A stretch of 64,000 nucleotides of DNA. Origin: Candidatus Aminicenantes bacterium (lineage in GTDB: Bacteria > Acidobacteriota > Aminicenantia > Aminicenantales > UBA4085). Below the pieces are notes generated by a model, which worked only from the letters and a program-made list of their open reading frames with translations, did no database searches and had not been told where the DNA came from. Position 1 is the stretch's first letter; each line of letters starts with the position of its first letter. Both the position numbers and the translations under genes were made by a program. This document shows positions 61,363-64,000 of the stretch, in pieces. The stretch spans positions 1 to 64,000 of the forward strand of contig JAPKZJ010000022.1 in the NCBI GenBank assembly GCA_026393855.1, read 5' to 3'.

Positions 61363-62151
61363 TCAGTCCTGCCGCAGCAGCTTGAGGTACGCGGCCAGAC
61401 CCTGATAGACAGCCTCGGCCACCTTGGCCTGGAAGGCGTCGTCGGTCAGGCTCTGCTCCTCCTCGGGGTTGGAGATAAAAGCCGCCTCGACCAGCACGGC
61501 CGGGCAGGCCACACCGCGCAGGACCGAGAAGTCGGCCTGCTTGATGCCGCGGTTTTCGGTCCCCAGGAGGGCGTTGAGCTCGCGCTGGATCAATTCGGCC
61601 AGCCGGGAGCTCTGCTTGATATAGCCGGCCTGGGCCATGTCCCATAGGATCATCTTGACCAGGTCCTTGTCGTCCTCGACGATCCGCTTGTCGACGCCGG
61701 AGGCGGTGTTTTCCTGGTAGGCCAGCTTGCGCGATTCCTCGTCCGTGGAGTTGAGGCTGAGGAAGAAGGTCTCGGAGCCGCGGGCCTTCTTGCGGAAGGA
61801 GCCGTTGGCGTGGATGCTGATGAACAGGGCCGCGTCGTTGTTGTTGGCCAAAGCGGCCCGGTTTTCGAGCGAGACGTCGATGTCCTTGTCTCGGGTCAAG
61901 ACGACCCGGTAGGCCAGGTTGGCCTCGATCAGAGCCTTGAGCTTGAGGCTGATGGCCAGAGCCACGTCTTTCTCGACGGCCCCGAACTTGCCCTTGGCCC
62001 CGACGTCCAGGCCGCCGTGGCCGGGGTCGAGGATGATGGTCCTCTGCTGGGCGGACGCCGGCGGGCAGAGAGCGAGGGCCGCGAAGAGGACAAGCGCGGC
62101 CGTCGCCGCGATCGCTCCGGCCCGGGTCCTTATCTTCTCGATGACATGCAT
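61363..62151 (-). CDS. N-acetylmuramoyl-L-alanine amidase (Amidase_3)
   Basis: The 262-residue amidase has a signal peptide, then the zinc motifs ILDPGHGGLDVGAKG (His), a glutamate in FGAVEKDVALAISLKL, SIHANGSFRKKARGSE (His) and VLVEAAFISNPEEE (Glu). It cleaves stem peptides from muramic acid in cell division or wall turnover. ATG 62151 is chosen; an ATG at 62208 would start inside tmRNA. No promoter is visible in the ten bases between the tmRNA and the gene. Confidence 0.92.
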   Translation of the reverse strand: MHVIEKIRTRAGAIAATAALVLFAALALCPPASAQQRTIILDPGHGGLDVGAKGKFGAVEKDVALAISLKLKALIEANLAYRVVLTRDKDIDVSLENRAALANNNDAALFISIHANGSFRKKARGSETFFLSLNSTDEESRKLAYQENTASGVDKRIVEDDKDLVKMILWDMAQAGYIKQSSRLAELIQRELNALLGTENRGIKQADFSVLRGVACPAVLVEAAFISNPEEEQSLTDDAFQAKVAEAVYQGLAAYLKLLRQD

Positions 62152-62161
62152 GGCGGAATTG

Positions 62162-62505
62162 TGGTGGAGGCGGCGGGAATCGAACCCGCGTCCGAAAACA
62201 TTCCGCAAGACGCCTCTACGTGCTTTTCCTCGTCTTTGTTCTCGCCGCGCGGGACCCGGCGAGGAAGGGTCCGCGAAGCCAGCCCCTATTGATTCGCTCG
62301 CTCGGCTCGGGGCTCGCCAAGTCCGCTATCCTGCTGGTCGGCGCTCCAGCGGCCCCGCAGGCGAGAGCCGAAGGAACGGCATGCCTAAAGCTTAGGCAGC
62401 GAGGGGTAGTGTTTCTGCACTTCTTAGGTCCACCGTTTAACGAGAGAGATGGGATCTCGGCATGCAGCGTCAGCTTCACTGTCTCCGTCGAATCCGTTCG
62501 CCCCC
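62162..62505 (-). ncRNA. ssrA: tmRNA (ssrA)
   Basis: The 344-base RNA has the 5' end GGGGGCGAACGGATTCGACG and the 3' tRNA-like end with T arm GCGGG-TTCGATT-CCCGC, acceptor CGCCTCC and ACCA, which pairs with GGGGGCG. The mRNA-like part has resume codon GCA preceded by AAGU; it codes AETLPLAA and stops at UAA. That stop lies in the stem GCCTAA/TTTAGGC, as in helix 5 of other tmRNAs. With the charged Ala the tag would be A-AETLPLAA. It rescues stalled ribosomes with SmpB. Confidence 0.94.
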
Positions 62506-62524
62506 ACGCTCGAATTCGTCTATC

Positions 62525-62553
62525 AGTATAGGGTGGAAGGAAGAGGAAGTCAA
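62525..62553 (-). promoter_or_regulatory. Sigma70 promoter of tmRNA
   Basis: On the minus strand -35 TTGACT (62553-62548), a 17-nt spacer and -10 TATACT (62530-62525). The start is about 12-15 bases before the mature 5' end. It probably also reads into the amidase-GerMN-der genes. Confidence 0.78.
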
Positions 62554-62563
62554 ACGGGAAGGG

Positions 62564-62709
62564 GGGCTCGGGGTATGGAGGGTCAAAACACGCTCGCGCG
62601 CCCAGCGAGCGCGCTCGCTCCGCCGACTCGGTCGCTCCCCCTGCTCCGCAGGGGACCGTGCTCGCTCCTTCGTCGATTGGTTTTGACCCTCCAAACCCAT
62701 CGCCCGAGC
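62564..62709 (+). repeat. Structured dispersed element, copy B (~146 bp)
   Basis: This matches copy A at 40046-40192 in the same orientation. Outer arms GGAGGGTCAAAAC (62577-62589) and GTTTTGACCCTCC (62680-62692) pair perfectly. Inside are GCTCGC/GCGAGC (62592-62610) and CCCCTGC/GCAGGGG (62638-62654). A-rich sequence follows (TTTTTAAAAAAAA). It is between the ssrA promoter and the LarA-like gene. Confidence 0.8.
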
Positions 62710-62816
62710 TTTTTAAAAAAAATTTCCAATGGTTTCGGCCCCCCATTGCCCTCGCCCCCCGTATTGAACTTCAAAAGGCAACAAAACCAAATCCAAAGCG
62801 AAAGCAAAAAACCGTT
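62710..62816 (+). other. A-rich and repeat-related leader of the LarA-like gene
   Basis: GGTTTCGGCCCCCCATTGCC at 62731 continues to 62757 and resembles 40377-40402, which is inside the end of the symporter gene. The rest is A-rich without family signal. Confidence 0.55.
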
Positions 62817-62822
62817 TATAAT
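62817..62822 (+). promoter_or_regulatory. -10 box of the LarA-like gene
   Basis: A perfect TATAAT gives a leader of about 12 bases, with GGAG before the ATG. No good -35 is seen. Confidence 0.5.
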
Positions 62823-62840
62823 ACCGCCCGGAGAACAACG

Positions 62841-64000
62841 ATGCGCATTCAACTGGCTTATGGCGCGGAGGGTCTGGAGCTCGTCCTTCCGGACGAATTG
62901 AGGCCTGTTGTCATCGAGCCGAGGCATCGTCCCGCCCTGGCCGAGGCCAAGGCGGCGGTCCGGTCCGCCTTGCGCGCCCCGATCGGCTCCCCCGCCCTAG
63001 CGGCCCTGGCCGGCGCCGGCGGGCGGCGGCCGATCGGCATCATCTTCAGCGACGCCACCCGGCCTCTCCCCCGCCGCCTGCTCCTCGAAGCCGTCCTTGC
63101 GGAGCTGGCCGATGTCCCCCGGGAGGAGATCATCCTATTCAACGCCCTGGGCACCCACCGTCCCAGCCCGCCCAAAGAGCTCGTCGAGATGCTCGGGCCG
63201 GAAATCGCCGCCGGGTACCGCATCGTCCAGAACGACTCCTTCGATCCCTCGACCCAAGTCTCGCTTGGCCGCTCGTCCTTCGGCCACCAAGTCCGGCTGA
63301 ACGCCGTCCTGCCCGAATGCGGGCTCCTTGTCCTGGTGGGATTCATCGAACCCCATCTCTTCGCCGGTTTTTCCGGCGGGCCGAAATCGATCATGCCCGG
63401 CCTGGCCGGCCAAGCCACGGTCCTGGGAAACCACGACGCCGGAATGATCGCTCACTCCGCGGCGGTCTGGGGCCGGATCGACGGCAATCCTATTTGGGAG
63501 GAGGCCCGCGAGGTCCTACGACGGCTCCTGGACTGGGAGGGAGGGCGTCGTGCCTTTCTCCTCAACGTCACGCTGAACGCGGCCAAGGAAATCACCGGCG
63601 TTTTCGCCGGGGAATGGGAGGATGCCCACCGCCGCGGCTGCGCCTTTGTCCGCGAGACGGCCATGGTCCCCACGGACGGGCTGTTTGACGTCGTCGTCAC
63701 CACCAATTCGGGCCGCCCGCTCGACCTCAACGTCTATCAAGCCGTCAAGGGCATGAGCGCCGCGGCCCGGATCGTCAAAGACGGCGGGGCGATCGTCTGC
63801 GTCTCGGAGTGCCGGGAAGGGATCCCGAGCGGGAGCGCCTTCGAGTCCATCCTGGCCGGCGGCGGGAACCCCGATGAAGTCCTGCGTTCCATCCTAACGG
63901 CGCGCGGGCCCGTCCAGGACCAATGGCAGGCCCAGATCCAGACCCAGATCCAGCGGCGGGCCGAGATCCACCTTTACGCCGACGGACTGGACGACGCCTC
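62841..64000 (+). CDS. LarA-like nickel-pincer racemase/epimerase, 3'-truncated by window
   Basis: At least 386 residues are coded to the window edge. The N-terminal DUF2088 domain has FSDATRPLP, ALGTHRPSPPKELVEMLG and the catalytic-like HLFAGFSGGPKSIMPGLAG, close to LarA lactate racemase motifs; the second domain begins near VVVTTNSGRPLDLNVYQAVKGM. LarA binds a nickel-pincer nucleotide and racemises or epimerises hydroxy acids. Maturation genes (larB, C, E) are not in the window. ATG follows GGAGAAC; the C-terminus cannot be judged. The substrate is open, since LarA homologues act on many hydroxy acids. Confidence 0.87.
   Translation, partial: MRIQLAYGAEGLELVLPDELRPVVIEPRHRPALAEAKAAVRSALRAPIGSPALAALAGAGGRRPIGIIFSDATRPLPRRLLLEAVLAELADVPREEIILFNALGTHRPSPPKELVEMLGPEIAAGYRIVQNDSFDPSTQVSLGRSSFGHQVRLNAVLPECGLLVLVGFIEPHLFAGFSGGPKSIMPGLAGQATVLGNHDAGMIAHSAAVWGRIDGNPIWEEAREVLRRLLDWEGGRRAFLLNVTLNAAKEITGVFAGEWEDAHRRGCAFVRETAMVPTDGLFDVVVTTNSGRPLDLNVYQAVKGMSAAARIVKDGGAIVCVSECREGIPSGSAFESILAGGGNPDEVLRSILTARGPVQDQWQAQIQTQIQRRAEIHLYADGLDDA

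Noticed and set aside
62449-62901. Frame across tmRNA promoter, repeat B and LarA start
   Set aside because: Crosses a functional RNA gene promoter and a structured repeat; the LarA frame is distinct.

Overview
The window is GC-rich bacterial chromosome, densely packed and organised in short operons, many joined by ATGA start/stop overlaps. The gene content is that of a didermic (Gram-negative type) anaerobe: LolA, a TolC/RND tripartite pump, PilY1 with minor pilins, and a V/A-type rotary ATPase instead of an F-type one. The mix of V-ATPase, many secreted HEAT, PEGA and TPR proteins, secreted peptidases and a GH78 rhamnosidase suggests Candidatus Aminicenantes or a nearby Acidobacteriota-like lineage. 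That placement is inference from gene content, not a marker-gene result.

Layout. 1-8.3 kb: tail of a methyltransferase, a HEAT-cyclophilin fusion, a PEGA lipoprotein, a HEAT-esterase and a secreted GH78 alpha-L-rhamnosidase. 8.6-14.9 kb (minus): minor-pilin operon FimT/GspH-PilV-PilW-PilX-PilY1. 15.1 kb: tRNA-Leu(CAG). 15.4-22.4 kb: V-ATPase operon E-DUF2764-A-B-D-I-K, with no recognisable C, F or G gene. 22.4-22.6 kb: repeats, then an eRF1-like (baeRF) protein. 23.9-29.9 kb (minus): RND permease, adaptor and TolC, headed by a TetR-like protein that lacks its DNA-binding domain. 31.2-32.7 kb (minus): MBL hydrolase and XerD-type recombinase. 33.0-37.2 kb: methyltransferase, MIO-type ammonia-lyase with Cys in place of Ser, a small unknown protein and a secreted subtilase. 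37.3-41.8 kb: small unknown proteins, DUF2147, an acyltransferase and a sodium:solute symporter, with several repeat elements. 41.8-45.2 kb: LolA, ECF sigma, anti-sigma, bactofilin-like membrane protein, nitroreductase. 45.2-54.6 kb: M28 peptidase, two-subunit molybdenum hydroxylase, MerR-TipAS regulator, amidohydrolase. 54.6-58.2 kb (minus): rplM-rpsI-rpsB-tsf-pyrH-frr. 58.4-62.5 kb (minus): TPR lipoprotein, der, GerMN protein, amidase and tmRNA. 62.8 kb to the end: a LarA-like gene cut by the window edge.

Sigma70-like promoters are easy to see, often with an exact 17-nt spacer. At four of them the start codon lies at or within a few bases of the predicted +1, which suggests leaderless mRNAs. 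The most unusual non-coding signal is a set of intergenic repeats. Two copies of a ~146-bp element (40.05 and 62.56 kb) keep the same nested hairpins through paired base changes. A second hairpin family (32.90 and 40.28 kb), a two-block repeat (8.40 and 30.93 kb) and a tandem 32-bp repeat (22.43 kb) are also present. The V-ATPase K subunit carries the residues of the known sodium site and a sodium:solute symporter is encoded nearby, so sodium-based energetics is a reasonable hypothesis.
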